64,000 nt of DNA from Myrica gale. Taxonomy: Eukaryota > Streptophyta > Magnoliopsida > Fagales > Myricaceae. The translations under genes were made by a program, and so were the position numbers. The number at the start of each line of letters is the position of its first letter. Position 1 is the stretch's first letter. Shown in pieces: positions 23,060-35,800 of this stretch. The stretch lies in the NCBI GenBank assembly GCA_963930655.1, contig OZ005620.1:1007001-1071000 (forward strand). Reading direction: 5' to 3'. The notes under the pieces are model-generated. The model was given only the letters and a program-made list of their open reading frames with translations, searched no databases and was not told the origin of the DNA.

Positions 23060-26020
23060 CTACGAAGGTTTTGCTTTTCCAATTTTTGAGATTCGCCTAA
23101 GTTCTTGGGTTTTCTTCCTCATTTCACTGCGAAATATACAAAAGAAGTTAGGAAAAAACCATTGGGAAACCTTGTCATACAAGAGATTAAGGCCGAAAAT
23201 AGTACCTCTGGTGCAAATAGACAATTAGATAGAAAATAGGGAGCAGCATCAAAGTCAGTACTGAAATTGCCAGGTAGAATACACTCGTTTTCTTCTGCAC
23301 ATATGAAACAATGGGATAGCTGAATCAAAAGCCAACGTCTGCCACCCTTTATTTGTCTCACAGAGAGAGAAATCTATTGCCCGAATTCATGAACTTTCTT
23401 GCACAGGAAAAAGTCCTTTTAAGGAAACTCATATGACCTTAACGACTGCTTTTAACCCCTTGAAAAACAAGCCATTCAGAAAGCAACATTGATTAAGCAG
23501 GGAAAAACTATTCTCCATGACCTTTGTGGAAGGAATGCAGAAAACCTATATGGATAAAACAACTATTCACAGGAATATTGAAATTCCCCTAATTCTGTAT
23601 TAATATTGACCAGCATAAATCATCACTCGCAAATTGAGGCTCTAACCAAAAATCAAAACTACTGCAACAAGAGAGCAAAGCCTACCCTGCCTCCCTTCGG
23701 AAAAGGTTTTCGTTTTCCTGAGCACGTATGAGCATCACAAAATTGGCGCAAAAACAATTCTGCCAGCACGAGAATACTCATATGAGATTAGCCACAAGAT
23801 AAACTGAAAGAAAAGAAATTTCCAGTGGTAGTGTCACCATGAGAAAAAGGTTACAGAAACAAGAAAAAATATCTTATTGACAATATAGAAGAATACCATG
23901 AAGACGGCTTGCTGAGGGACCCTGATGAACTGGAAAACAACTATCGGCAAGACTCTGCAGGTAATACTATAAAATGAGCAATACAATCTAGTGAATGAGA
24001 TTATGAGAACTGCAAGAAATTCAATCAGCCAAAAGCAACCTCACATAGGTGACGATTTCTTGCAGCAGCTGCAGGGTTGCACTTGGATTTGCGGGACTTG
24101 GTATCCATCATGACATCACAATGCACTGCCCCACATAAGTCAGCCAAGCACTTGCTGTGACTCTGAATAAATTCCAAGTTTGTCATGTACTGTTGATACA
24201 AATTTTCCAAAAGAAAAGACCACAATTTCTCAATTGGAATGAATAAAATGAAACATCACGCAATCCTTGGATAAAGAATTCATGAATTCAATCTCATCTA
24301 TTGAAATCTAGAAAGCTTGGCACTTTGAACATGGGTAGTTTGACATGACTTAAGGCAATCTTGCAGATATAAACCAAACTGACAATCCTATGGATGCTTC
24401 CAGTAACAAACATATATCCTTCACAAAGAAGGTATTTTGCAATTAGTTTTATTTCTACTCTTCATTTGAAACAGAAAAAGGATAAACCTTATAAAGTAAA
24501 ATTTGTGTTGTATTAGGCATATAATACTTATTTTTTTATTTTCATTCTATATAGATAATCGTAATGATACTTGACAACTAATTTGATGTGAATAGATTTA
24601 AAAATTGAGTTTAGCAATCCCAACTCAACCAGATAATTATGAACTACAGGCATTTTGCTGTCCAGATAATTAGACATTGTAATTTATAGTGTGTTTACTA
24701 CATAAGTTTGCAAAATATTTAACAAACCACTACAAACAAGAAATGGATGCTTTTATCAAAGTAAAGCCATATGTAAAACGTTTATTCTACAATATAGTCC
24801 GAAAGAGATATAATACTAAATCGTAAAGAAAAAAAGGAAGAGGAAAACATAAATTAGTTGACAACAGTGTGGGGGCAGTCAACTCAACAATGGTCAATGC
24901 ATAAATACAATAAGCATCTCATAGAGCAATAAAATCTAGAATGCAATATTCATTCCATGGTGGCAATTTGTGTATTGCAGCTTGCAATTAGTGAATGAAT
25001 GCTGCATAACATTAAGGACAAGGAACCCGGGTCCACATACAACATTCAGTAGATTGTAGTGTCTGTTGTCAAAATGCTGATCAAGAAATTTTTCAGCACG
25101 GAAGCTTTTCTTACAGTATCCACACTGCCATTCGTTTATATCCATATGAATCCTGTGCTGCTCCTGATCCCTGAACAGATCATTGTCAGGATGAAGTCTA
25201 CACTTACTTGAAATCTGATAACCTTCTTGTTCCACAAATGGCATCAAATACTGCAAAAAGATTACAAACAACAAAGTCATGGATGTTTTTCAAATTATAA
25301 TTTTACATGGTGCAGTCTCATAATCTTCTGATGCCATACCTCCTCGATTACTTTCCAAGCTGCTCTACTTCTTTCTCTAGAACAATGGACCTCATGGGCA
25401 TGCTCTAGCTCTTGTTTAAGAGTTCTAACACTTTAAACATAGCAGGTTCAGATGATCAAACTTTCCATTAAAACATATAACTGCAGTTAGTGGACAAAAT
25501 GAATATATGCTCCTAATGGAATTGAGTATTCAAGTGAAAAGCTATCTCATTCAAAGTCCATACTGAAATCCGAAACCTAAGCTGCCAAGAAACAACTGTT
25601 ACCTTGCTACAGATCCTTCAAAATACTGGACCAAAAACCAAAGCTTAAACAATTAATAACAAAAATGAATATATTGTATCTATCAGTTGAACACTATCAC
25701 CCTACGTATTTGAAGTCCTTTTAACCGATAAATTAAGCACCAAATCCACCCCCAGAACAGCTATTACTTTCACTTACCAAAATCTCAATGAAACTCGTTA
25801 CTAACGTGAAATTCAATCTAAAAAACAAACAAAATCCCATTTTCTTTTCAGTAGAGTAGTTCACTTTCTTGTAAACGAACTCCTACATTTAAGTGTCTGA
25901 GCTTTGTAAGAGTACCTGATTTCCCTCTGCAAGAGACGAAGCTGAAGAGGCATGGAATAGTCCAGGGAGGCAAAGAGATACCACAAGGAGAATCGAAGCG
26001 ATTGTCGTGTCGCTCTTCAT
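23060..26020 (-). CDS. Secretory/membrane C2H2 zinc-finger protein, function unknown
   Basis: Eight exons: 25916-26020, about 25340-25424, 25041-25250, 24040-24162, 23897-23954, 23686-23759, 23206-23294 and 23060-23126. The N-terminus (MKSDTTIASILLVVSLCLPG) looks like a signal peptide. One C2H2 finger follows (CGYCKKSFRAEKFLDQHFD then NRHYN), then a Cys-rich stretch (KCLADLCGAVHCDVMMDTKS, DSCFP, FCDAHTCSG), a C-terminal transmembrane segment (VFYLAISVLTLMLLPIFYLI) and a short basic tail ending KAKPS. It belongs to a conserved but uncharacterised plant family. With its signal peptide, the finger may not bind DNA. The exon 1 to exon 2 junction is out of frame by one base with the obvious sites; an extra A in GGAAATC would explain it, or a small exon is missed. 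Confidence 0.85.
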
Positions 26021-26357
26021 CTCCCTTTCGAGAAGGGTAAAAATTCCGTCGGCTGTCTGCAAAACGTTTCCCGTGGAAGAAAGAGCTTCGACTGAATTTA
26101 ATATGGGTATGTTTGGACGCTTCGTATTCGTTACACTTCTGTCAGAATTAGCGATATTCTTGTACCGATCGAGAATGTCCTTATACCAGCAAAAGGAGGG
26201 AAATTGCGGTAGCAAAAGATTTTCTATTTTTTATAATATATATATATAATTGCTATTCTGGGGCAGTGGCTATTCTGGGCATGATTGGATAATGTAGGTT
26301 TACTTCCTAAGTTGAGAGCATCTAAGTACAAGTAATTAGAGACGAAATCAAGGGGGT
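26021..26357. other. Spacer above the C2H2 start
   Basis: It holds the presumed C2H2 promoter, a TATGTTTGGACG motif near 26106 that looks like one end of the window's MITE family, and a short AT run near 26238. The left boundary of the Copia remnant cannot be placed exactly. Confidence 0.4.
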
Positions 26358-26414
26358 TCCACTATAAGTCTACTTCTATTCCAAATCTATCTCTTATGGG
26401 TGTGGACCTCAACA
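26358..26414 (-). repeat. Partial LTR of the Copia remnant (left copy)
   Basis: It is similar to the final 57 or so bases of the right LTR and is followed directly by the polypurine tract. The rest of this LTR is not recognisable. Confidence 0.7.
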
Positions 26415-27497
26415 AATCTCCCCCTCCATAACCATAAGAGAAGAATTTGTTCCTGATATCTTTCGGTTGAGTGCTTCCCGGGTTTTCAACAGTAGAAACT
26501 TCCTGCAACTTGGTGTCTGTTGCTCCCCTTGCTCACCACCCCTTGCAATCTTATTCTACTGGCACTCCAACCTCATTTTGTCACCAGACGACCACACTCT
26601 CATCCGAGTGTCCTGCACCCCTGCTTGTACAGTCGGACCCATGTAGAACAGTATCTCCCCCTGCTCTTGCATCTCCTCCGGCTGGTACCAAGCACCTTCG
26701 TTTTCTATACGAAGTCAACAATCAACCGGCCAATAACTTTCCGGTTGATCTTCTTCCACTTTGCCTCGTCAATCCCCTCCGGTTTCTTTCCCTTGTTCTC
26801 CAATGGATCATAAATATCCTTCCCATAAAGGATATCCTTCATCTGTGGCTTCCAGTTCATGTAGTTTGCAGCAGTCAACATCATCAAACCGGTAATCATA
26901 TTCTCCGCCCTCTTAATTCACACTGATCGAGGCCGAATTTCAAGATTCTGACTGCACCAATGGATCCGAGATGACCTAAAACCTTAGGAACTGGTCTGAC
27001 CTGCTCGAAAACCGGCCTAAAAGCCCCTGAACAGGCCAAAAAACCACACTGAACAAACAAAAAACCGGAATATTCCCCCGGAATATTCTTTGATGACGTG
27101 GCAAGCTGACGTGGCGGATGACGTGGCACTGCTACACATAACTCCTGGGACCCACTGCTGACGTGGCGATGACGTGGATGCTGACGTCACAGGACACTTG
27201 GCAGCCTCTTGTCGCTGGCGCGTGTGGCGCGTGGAGAGAGTGAAGCCCACTCGCCCTGGCTCTGCTCGACACGTGCGGGCGCGTGTGACGCGTGGCGGCG
27301 CCTTTTCTTCTTCCTGCGGCGCGTGGAGGCGCGTCCCGGCGATTCTGACGATGTTGTTTCGACCAACGGCTTCGTCTCGATCTCCTTTGCAGGCTGGTGC
27401 TCTCCAATCTCAGATCGGACCACTTTGAAGTTTCGGACCTTCTCCGCTTCTCCCCGAAAAATGACTCCGGCTCCTCGAACCAGGCTCTGATACCACT

Positions 27498-27859
27498 TGT
27501 TGGGAAAAGCGTCACGAAAATTCAAAAAAAGGAACACCAGATTTACGTGGTTCGGCCCCAATCCGGCCTAAGTCCACCCCAGAGCAATTTTATTAAGAAA
27601 GCCTAAGAAAATTACTCTGTCCGCCCCAATACAATAGTCACACCGCCCTCTTTCTCTTCCTCTCTCTCTGCCCAATGCACACGCTCTCACGTGCTCACGT
27701 GTCTCTTCTCCTATAACATAAGCCTCTTATTTATAGGGAAGAATACAAAGAGAAAACCCTAAGAGAATCCTAGATAAACTAGAAGTAGGGAGCAAGTAGA
27801 CTTCTACTATAAGTCTACTTCTGTTCCAAGTCTATCTCTTATGGGTGTGGACCCCAACA
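27498..27859 (-). repeat. LTR of the Copia remnant (right copy)
   Basis: It starts TGTTGGG and ends CCCCAACA, 362 bases. The partner at 26358-26414 shares only its last part, from ACTATAAGTCTACTTCT to GGTGTGGACC.CAACA. Confidence 0.85.
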
Positions 27860-27894
27860 TGCATCTCCAACACGCAAAAAGAAATGACTTTTAC

Positions 27895-28835
27895 CTGTAG
27901 TTGTTGGTCGAGATCGTATACCAGGAGGTCAGCAAATTGTTTCATATTGTAAGTGCGACTACTGTTGTATTAACTTGAAAGATAGTTCTGGGAATAATCA
28001 TTGTTGCCTACTATTACGAGAAAAATAGACTTGGACAAGTGATTTCGGAGCTCGTCTGAATTCCTAAAAAGCATCGGCAAATACTCTTGAACGGTCTTTC
28101 TAAATAACCCGATCTGCTTCTCCATGCTCAAGGTCACTCCCTGCACCGTAAACACACTTCAGAAAACACAAACCATCCTCTTCTGTCTCTCAAAAATATA
28201 CAACAGGAAAGAAAGCAACAAACAGAACCTCGGTAGACATGTTGCAGAGTAACAGAACTATAGCAAGTCTAAATCACAAGCAAATTCATCTTCTTACATG
28301 ATTAACAGTGCCAGTTTCAGATCGGATCCCAGCTGAGCCAGATGCATAGTTAAAGCGCTCGTGGAGTTTCTCTTTACGACCGACTTGCAAGAATGAAGGG
28401 GTGCCTTGTATTCCTAGCCATTGAGCTACATTTGACTGAGAAAGTCAATATGATTCAACGTGGTTGTTTTTCTTATCATATCCTGTTGTTCCATCTATAA
28501 ATGATTACTAGAATGATACTCGGATACAAGACATGTACAGTTACATTGTTCATCGGCTCTATTAGAATCTACTTGCCAAAGAAATCACTAATGGTCGCAC
28601 CATTCGTAACTCTTCCCGATGGTCCTGTAGGAAAATCTATGCCATAAGGTGCATAATTTGCTTTACCAGGTGCGTTTAGGGAAACATAGTTGCCAGAAAC
28701 AACAGTTGAATCCCCAAACGTGTACAAAGCTGGTGCGTGCTTAGCTTGAGACAGAGACTCAACCTTCAAGAAGAAGAAGAGGCATATAAGGACGAGAGGA
28801 ATCCTGAAGGTCCTGCCCATTTGTTTGCATTTCAC
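27895..28835 (-). pseudogene. Truncated GDSL esterase/lipase gene
   Basis: Three exons remain: 28577-28835, 28298-28425 and 27895-28140. Exon 1 gives a signal peptide and block I (ALYTFGDSTVVSGNYVSLNA, then ANYAPYGIDFPTGPSGRVTN). Exon 2 gives AQWLGIQGTPSFLQVGR and ASGSAGIRSETG. Exon 3 gives LSMEKQIGLFRKTVQEYLP and the block III-like VGNNDYSQNYL. An in-frame TAA lies at 27970-27972, after which the frame still reads YNSSRTYNMKQFADLLV. The remaining exons, including the catalytic Asp-His block, are missing: 36 bases past the last donor comes the Copia LTR. Intron 1 starts with GCAAGT, a GC-AG intron. It is a different GDSL subfamily from the intact gene at 57450-59152. Confidence 0.88.
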
Positions 28836-29866
28836 TCTCTTGAGAATTTCCTCTTTTGGAGGGCTATTTCATGTCCTTAAATAATAGGCTAGGCAGTTGG
28901 TTTGCCCGACTTAAAATAGCATTAGCACTGTAAGTCCAGGACAGAGTTTATAGCGGGAGACCATATCCAACCTGGTTTTGGCACAACGGAAGACTAATCT
29001 TATACAAAATACGTGTGTCTGAAAGACGAAAAACCGTGTACATTTTTCGTAGGAAGTTCTTTTGGACGCCCGCAGCAAGTGATCCACCTACGAGAATTCA
29101 GGTTTTCATACTCTTACGTGGTTCGTATGCGTTTTGAGCGTCGTCTTATTTTCTTTTCCTTTTTCTTCTGCGTTTAGTTTTGACGTATGAGAAAACATGA
29201 TCATCCTTACCAACATTACAGTCTCGAAAAGAAAAATAGAAATTTTCTTTTCTTTTCTTTGAACCATTCGCTCACTGAATGGTCATCTGCTGATATAGAG
29301 CACCGACAATTTATCGACCTCCTTCCCGAGTTGTTTTGTTACATGATCCACGGGTCAAGAGTAGGCTGAGCCACCGGTTCAACATGAAGATGCACATGGA
29401 TTTGCTAATACCAGAACAAATTTGCAGCAGAAACATTACAAAGTCAAATTTGAAACAATATCGAAACAATTCTGCGGTTAAAGGAAAACAAAATTTTGCT
29501 ATAAGAGCTCCCACTTCATAAACAATTACAAGAATCCGGGGTCTTGAGAAAGACAGTGAATGTCTATTGAACATCAAAAGCACCTACCTACACTCGAGGG
29601 AAATAACGGGAAGTTCTGTTCAACACAACATTAGCTCAAAAACTATGGTCTATAACAAAAGCTGCAAATTTTCCTGCAAAACGGTGTCAAACTGGCTCGT
29701 GCATCCTCTGTGTTTGGGTATGAGAGAGAGCACTCAGAGCAGACGTGCATATATGCACATGCTAGCGCATTCATAGGCTGTAAATACTAATTTACCACAA
29801 ACTCTCCAAAAAAAGATAAACATCAAACGAATCTTCACGTTGTACCGAGTTCCGAACTGCTGAGGT
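28836..29866. other. Spacer between the GDSL remnant and the kelch gene
   Basis: No gene, repeat or element was recognised. It should carry the old GDSL promoter and the kelch 3' UTR. Confidence 0.5.
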
Positions 29867-32800
29867 TTAATGCTTATTTTTCTTCCTGATTCTCGTTCTT
29901 GTACTAGTTTCAGCTTCTTCTTCCTCCTCAGCCTTTTGCTCTGCCTCTAATATGGCCAGCTGGTTTATGGCACCAAAGAGAAAAAGAAGAATAAAACATA
30001 AAAATCTAATGTATGAAGACTTCTATTCTCAGGCAGAATCCCAGTGAAAACCTAGAGATACAAACTTACCTCATCGAGAATTGGTTTAAGTTCCCTATAC
30101 CGAGATTCAGCAAGATCGAAACCATCCTTGCGGAGCTCCTGTGAGGCCAAGAGGATTTTATGTCGCACATTCATGAAGACATTTACCAGACATTCATTTC
30201 CAATGCTATACGCTTTACAATGATACCAAGGACTCAATGACATTGGGTTTGAGAAGGCTTGCTTTGTTTAATAGGGCCCTTCTTGGAAAATGGCTTTGGC
30301 GGTTTGGGGTTGAGCAAGATAGCTTGTGGAGAATTGTTATCATGGAAAAATATAGTTGTGCTTTGGGTGGGTGGAACACTCTTGTTTGCAATAGCTCTTA
30401 TGGTGTTGGTCTCTGAAAGAACATTAGCAAAGGATGAGATTCCTTTGCAGAGAACATCCATTTTGAGGTGGGAAATGGCATGAGAGTCCGTTTCTGGATG
30501 GATCGTTGGTGCGGTGAGAGATCCTTTAAGAATATGTTTCCTTTTTTGTTTTCTATAGCATGCAATGAGAATGCTATGGTTGCGGACTGCTTGGAGAGGA
30601 TTTCCGAGCGTGCTTCGTGGAATATTCAGTTTGTTAGGAGGGCTAATGATTGAGAGTTAGAGGAGTTTTCTACGCTCTTCTCTTTACTTTACTCTAAAGT
30701 TTTGAGGCTTCATGTTGAAGACAAGATGAGATGGGTGAGATCTACGAATGATGTTTTCTCTGTGAATTCTTGGTATTTGATTCTTATTGGGGATTTCGAT
30801 GAGAGCTTTCCTTGGAGACAGATATGGAGGTCTTTAGCCCCGCCTAGGGCGTCCTTCTTTGTTTGGGAAGCCACCCATGAAAGAATCCTTACCACTGACA
30901 ACTTGAGGAAGAGGGGAGTGTACATGCTAGATTGGTGCTATCTTTGCAAATGTGATGGGGAGTCCGTTGAGCACATTTTGCTGCACTGTTTGGTTGCTAG
31001 GAAGTTGTGGTCCTTAGTGCTCTCTATAATGGACTATGATTGGATAATGCCTAGGAGGGTAGCTGATGTTTTGTTGTGCTGGAAAAGGGACTTTAAAGAC
31101 CCTCGGGCCTTATTTATTTGGAGAATGATCCCTACTTGTATTTGGTGGAATTTATGGAGAGAGAGAAATAAGAGATGTTTTGAGGGTGCGCTTTGTCCAT
31201 GGAGGGTTTGAGGGGCAATTTTTTGCAGTCTTTGTTCTTGTGGGTGAATGCCATGTTGGGTTCTCCCTTTTCAGAGTTTTTAGATTTCATTAGTTTTCTA
31301 GCTTGTTTGGTCTAGAGGTTTCAGTATAGTCATTTGTATTGTTCCTTCTATTCATTTTCCTTTCAATAAAATTGCCTTACTTATAAAAAAAAAAGGGTAT
31401 ACAAGGGTTTGAGATTGAATCTGAACTTAAGGATCTTCCATCCATGCAAACCCACAAAGATGCATCAGTTCAAGTCAACGACTTGCAGACAGTAGGTCAT
31501 GGAGCTTGTTTTATCACAATTGTAAGTGGACTAGATAGGGGTTTGCCTTGAGCAATAATAACTACTGAAACCAAATTAGTGTCATTCCTTTACATATTAT
31601 TATTTTAAATCGCAACTCGGGCTAAAACAATTCAGAAAACACCTATCCAGATATGTTAAGGACTGATATAAGAGCAACAGAATGCAGAAGAGAGCATGTA
31701 GCTGGTTAATAAATTCCAACAACAAAACAGAGCCATATATAAATGAACTATTCGAGGAAAAGAACAAACAGACCTTCCCAGTGTGTTGAGTATGTTCATG
31801 AGCTGCCATTTGCCAGTACAAATTTGTACGTTTATAGAAATTCTTCAAGGTTTCACCAGGCTTCGCATAAAACATAACATTGCATCAGTTCACAAAGCTA
31901 TTTTGATGACGCAACAACGGATATATTCGAAGTCTAAGCTAATGTTTTAATGAAGAATTCATAAAAATCTTAGAATTTTTAAGTTAAGTCGACCGCTCTA
32001 CGACTGAGCTACTGAGGAACAACAGACTTGAGGAAGCCGACTGGTATTCAAATTGATGGAAGTTTCTATTGTTTGCATGAGCTACTTTCAAAATTAATAT
32101 ATCATAGTAGTTTTTTTTCTTAAGAAAAATATCGTAGTAGTTACGACTGCTATCATAATTGGTAACAGTGACTTGGTGCAAATAGTTGTATCATGTTATA
32201 TTTTTGTTGAAGGACCAAGCTTTGGAAACAATATATATACATGTATACACAGCCATATAGGTAAAGAAGTACCGTCGGGGTTCTTTGTGAATCAGAAAGA
32301 CCTAGACTGGCTCTGATCTGCTCTATCCTGGCCCGTTTTTCCTTTCTTCTCAGATTCTTGCTCTTGCCTTTGATCAAAGCAACAGCATCTCCCATTTGAA
32401 GGGACCCATCACCCGTAGCCTGACTCAACATAATCCACATCCACAATTGTGTAAGAAATAAGATCGCATAGTTGGATGGAATATATGACACAAATAAATC
32501 AATAATCAGGACTCCCATTATTTCCCATGGCCAAAAGGCTTCGAAATGAGATGCTATGTTGGTCATAAGTATAAATTTATTACGTCCTCCAACTCAACAC
32601 CTGAGTTGAACCAGAACACAGGAGACATGATTCAAAGATCAAGACCTCATGCACGCACCACCCGGGTTGGGGGGTGATGATTATTTAGCATTCGGGATGC
32701 GATCTTGCTATTGCAATGTAAGAGAGTGCTGGGCATATAATGACTGAAACAAAATCAAACCATCTATTGCTGAACAAGTAAGAAGATGCACCTCATTATC

Positions 32801-35800
32801 ATCATCATCATCACTAGTCTCATCACCATTGCTATCACTATTGCATTCATCCTCACTATCATCCTCATCTTCATCCTCATCCTCATCCTCATCCTCAGAG
32901 GCTTCCACCCACTCAGATTCCGATGCCTGTGCTGACAAAAAAAAACATAAGAATTAAATGGTAAACATAAGTATCAAATGCGTATGAAATCTTTAGAGAC
33001 AGCATAAGTATTGAATAGTCAACATGGAAGAGCAAAACACATCAAATGCTACTATGCCATATATCAAATCACTCTTAAAAAGATAGTAATAAGCATTCAT
33101 ATCTCGAGGAAAAAAAAGTGACTGACCGGTATGATGCACTTCCATTCATCGAGTTTGCTGAGATTAAGGGAATACAAGTCATCAAGCGTAATTTCTTGAT
33201 CTCTAACCTCCATCATGCCCCCATATACATATAAGGTATCTCTTCCAACAACCATACAGGAGTTAATGCGCCCACAGGGTTTCACTATCTAAAAATTTGC
33301 ATGAGATCAATAATCCAATAGTTGGACAGGTCCAAATGCACAAAAAAAATTCAATCCAGCATCACAAACCTCTGGCAACACAGAACTAAGCATATCTAAT
33401 TTAGAACAAGATTCATGAGGCCTTCCACCAGATTTGGCAGCTAACCCTCCATTACCAACAGTCACAGTTGTAGTCAGATTCTGAGATATGTCAACAATGT
33501 TGCTTTCCATGTCGCCTGCTTCTTCATGGTACTCTGAATTCTCATCTTCATCATCTACTGCACACTCCTCTTGTTGAATTGGATATTTCTTACAATCAAG
33601 ATCCATAGCAGTATCTTTCTGCACAGAACTCTTTTTCAACTGCAGAACACCATGGCAAAATGTAGCCACTATTACAACAAAAACAATCTTGAATAAAGGA
33701 CTACCATATTCACTACCCATAGCAAATGTGAAAGACTCGGGAGAAACAAATGCTATGGCTAGATGTCCACCTTAACTACTTTCATTATGACTACACCTGA
33801 AATCCTTTTTTTTTTTTATAAGTACCTGACATCCATTTTTATACCTTATCTTTTGTTGACTTCTCCTTCCGTAGCTCCAAGGGATACCTGTAGACATATA
33901 ATGTTTATGTTCCCAGTGAGTCACACGAAGTACAATATCCCATCCAAACCTGATGTACTTATTGCCCATATGAAAACTCGGAAGTCATTCATTACCGAAG
34001 AATAATTAGAGAAGAAAGCAAGATATAGACAACCAAGATTTAACCAAACTGACTCAAAGTTCCAAATGAAACTGATAGAATATGTCTGCCTAAGGGGCAT
34101 TGATAACGATCTAAATAATCTCAACCATTCGCAGAAATAATCTCAGGTAGAACTCACCAGCGATTGTTGTCTAACTGGAACCCATAAAGTTCGTTCAAGA
34201 ACAAGCTCATCATCACATCACCTGCACATTTGAATATTAATGGTATTAATAAGCACCCAGGGAAAATAAGTCCTAATTCACCTAGAGAGATAGAGAGAGC
34301 AATCACCCGAAAGCTTCAAAATAACTACAAAAGAAAAAATCATCCACCAACAAAAGAGAACATTCACAAAGGCACTAATTCAACTCAAAAAAGCCCCAAC
34401 CTGATAATCTTGGGAAACTGAAAACACCTATATTTCAAACTTTTCAGCATAGGGCGGTAGTATTCATTAACATAGACAACTTTTATTGAGTCAATCTTTT
34501 CATTTAGCATGTTTCTATTTAACAGATAGAAGGGAAACGATTTGGACCATACGAAGGTTGAGGAGAATTTGCAGTGCAAATTTCTTTGGGTATGGTTTAA
34601 TTCGTTGTATGCACCAGGATGCATGACAAGCAAGCACACCTGATATTGCATGAGGGCACAAAAGATCCTAACATGAATAAATTACATACACCACAAAGAA
34701 CTAACCCTTTTTTTATAAGTAAAAAATATTATTAATAAAAGAAAGGAAGCAGTACAAAGATTGTACTGAAAGTACAGGAGAAACAATATTACAGCATACA
34801 AACAAAAACGCTCAAGAAGTCCTCGAAGTCAACAAAAGAGCCTCCCAACATGGTTGAGGACCACGACCCTGCAACCTGGACACGGCTAAAGATAAATCTT
34901 CGAAACATATCCGATTCCGTTCCTTATATAGAGACCACCAAATGCAATACAGAACCATCATCCATATGTGCTTGGAAATAGGATTCTTAAACTGCCTCCC
35001 CCAACAAAGAACTAACCTTGAACTTCCATATCAACCACACCCCCAAATAGCAAAGCCCGCCTCTTATGAACACACATAGAAAAACCAGCACGAGGCCCAG
35101 GAGGCATCCCACTTTTCTTCACCTGTTATAAAGGAAGTGGTGTTAGTAACAAGAAAAGACATTTGATAGTAACACTCCATAAATGACCAATTAAAGTAGG
35201 AAGATTTATTAAAGTAGGGTGGAGATACTCAGTAATAGAAACAAATGACTCAGTGTTACTATGGAGATACTCAGTAATAGAAACAAATACATTGAAGAAT
35301 CTAATTTCAAATGCGTAAAAGAAAAGGTATATAATCATCTCAAAAAATTGCAACTCCAGGCAGAACAGGCTTCAGTTTTAAGAGAATAGCCCACATTACT
35401 CCATTTAAAAACTGGCCCCATAAGCAAGGCTCCCAATGCAGTGAGGGGGGTGGTTTACTCCATTTAAGAGATGATCCCACATTACTCAACTTAAAACTGA
35501 CCAAACATAACTTATGTTTCTTCTCCGTTCTCAATGAAATCAGTAAGTAAATAGATGGCATCTTTGATGACTACATCAGGAAATGACGAACATCATCCTG
35601 TGTCGTATATAAACAAGATGATGAAGCACAAGTGAGTATTTTATAACAGTATATTTCCTCACAAAAGCATGCTGGTCTTTCCATTCCGAAAACATATCTT
35701 TACATGCAACGGGAAAAGAAAAAAATTGGTGAAATTACAGACCTTATTCCATTCCCAAGTCCTAGGATCAAGGGACCACATGTCTGAATGAACAATTCCT

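Larger units (their letters stand above)
26358..27859 (-). mobile_element. Copia-type LTR retrotransposon remnant
   Basis: This is a fossil in minus orientation. Parts seen: one LTR at the right (27498-27859), a primer-binding site just inside it complementary to initiator tRNA-Met (TGGTATCAGAG on the minus strand), a gag-like N-terminal stretch (NYMNWKPQMKDILYGKDIYD) near 26710-26900, a purine-rich tract (GGAGGGGGAGATT on the minus strand), and only the end of the second LTR at the left. It is broken and far shorter than a full Copia. No pair of full LTRs is left for dating. A truncated GDSL gene lies directly to its right. Confidence 0.85.

Noticed and set aside
26520-26813. Plus-strand open frames in the Copia remnant
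   Set aside because: Antisense to the gag-like stretch; no independent support.
30241-31414. GGGTTTGAGA on both sides of the LINE as a target duplication
   Set aside because: The left copy codes for conserved LINE residues (GLRR), so it is part of the element; the repeat may be microhomology or chance.
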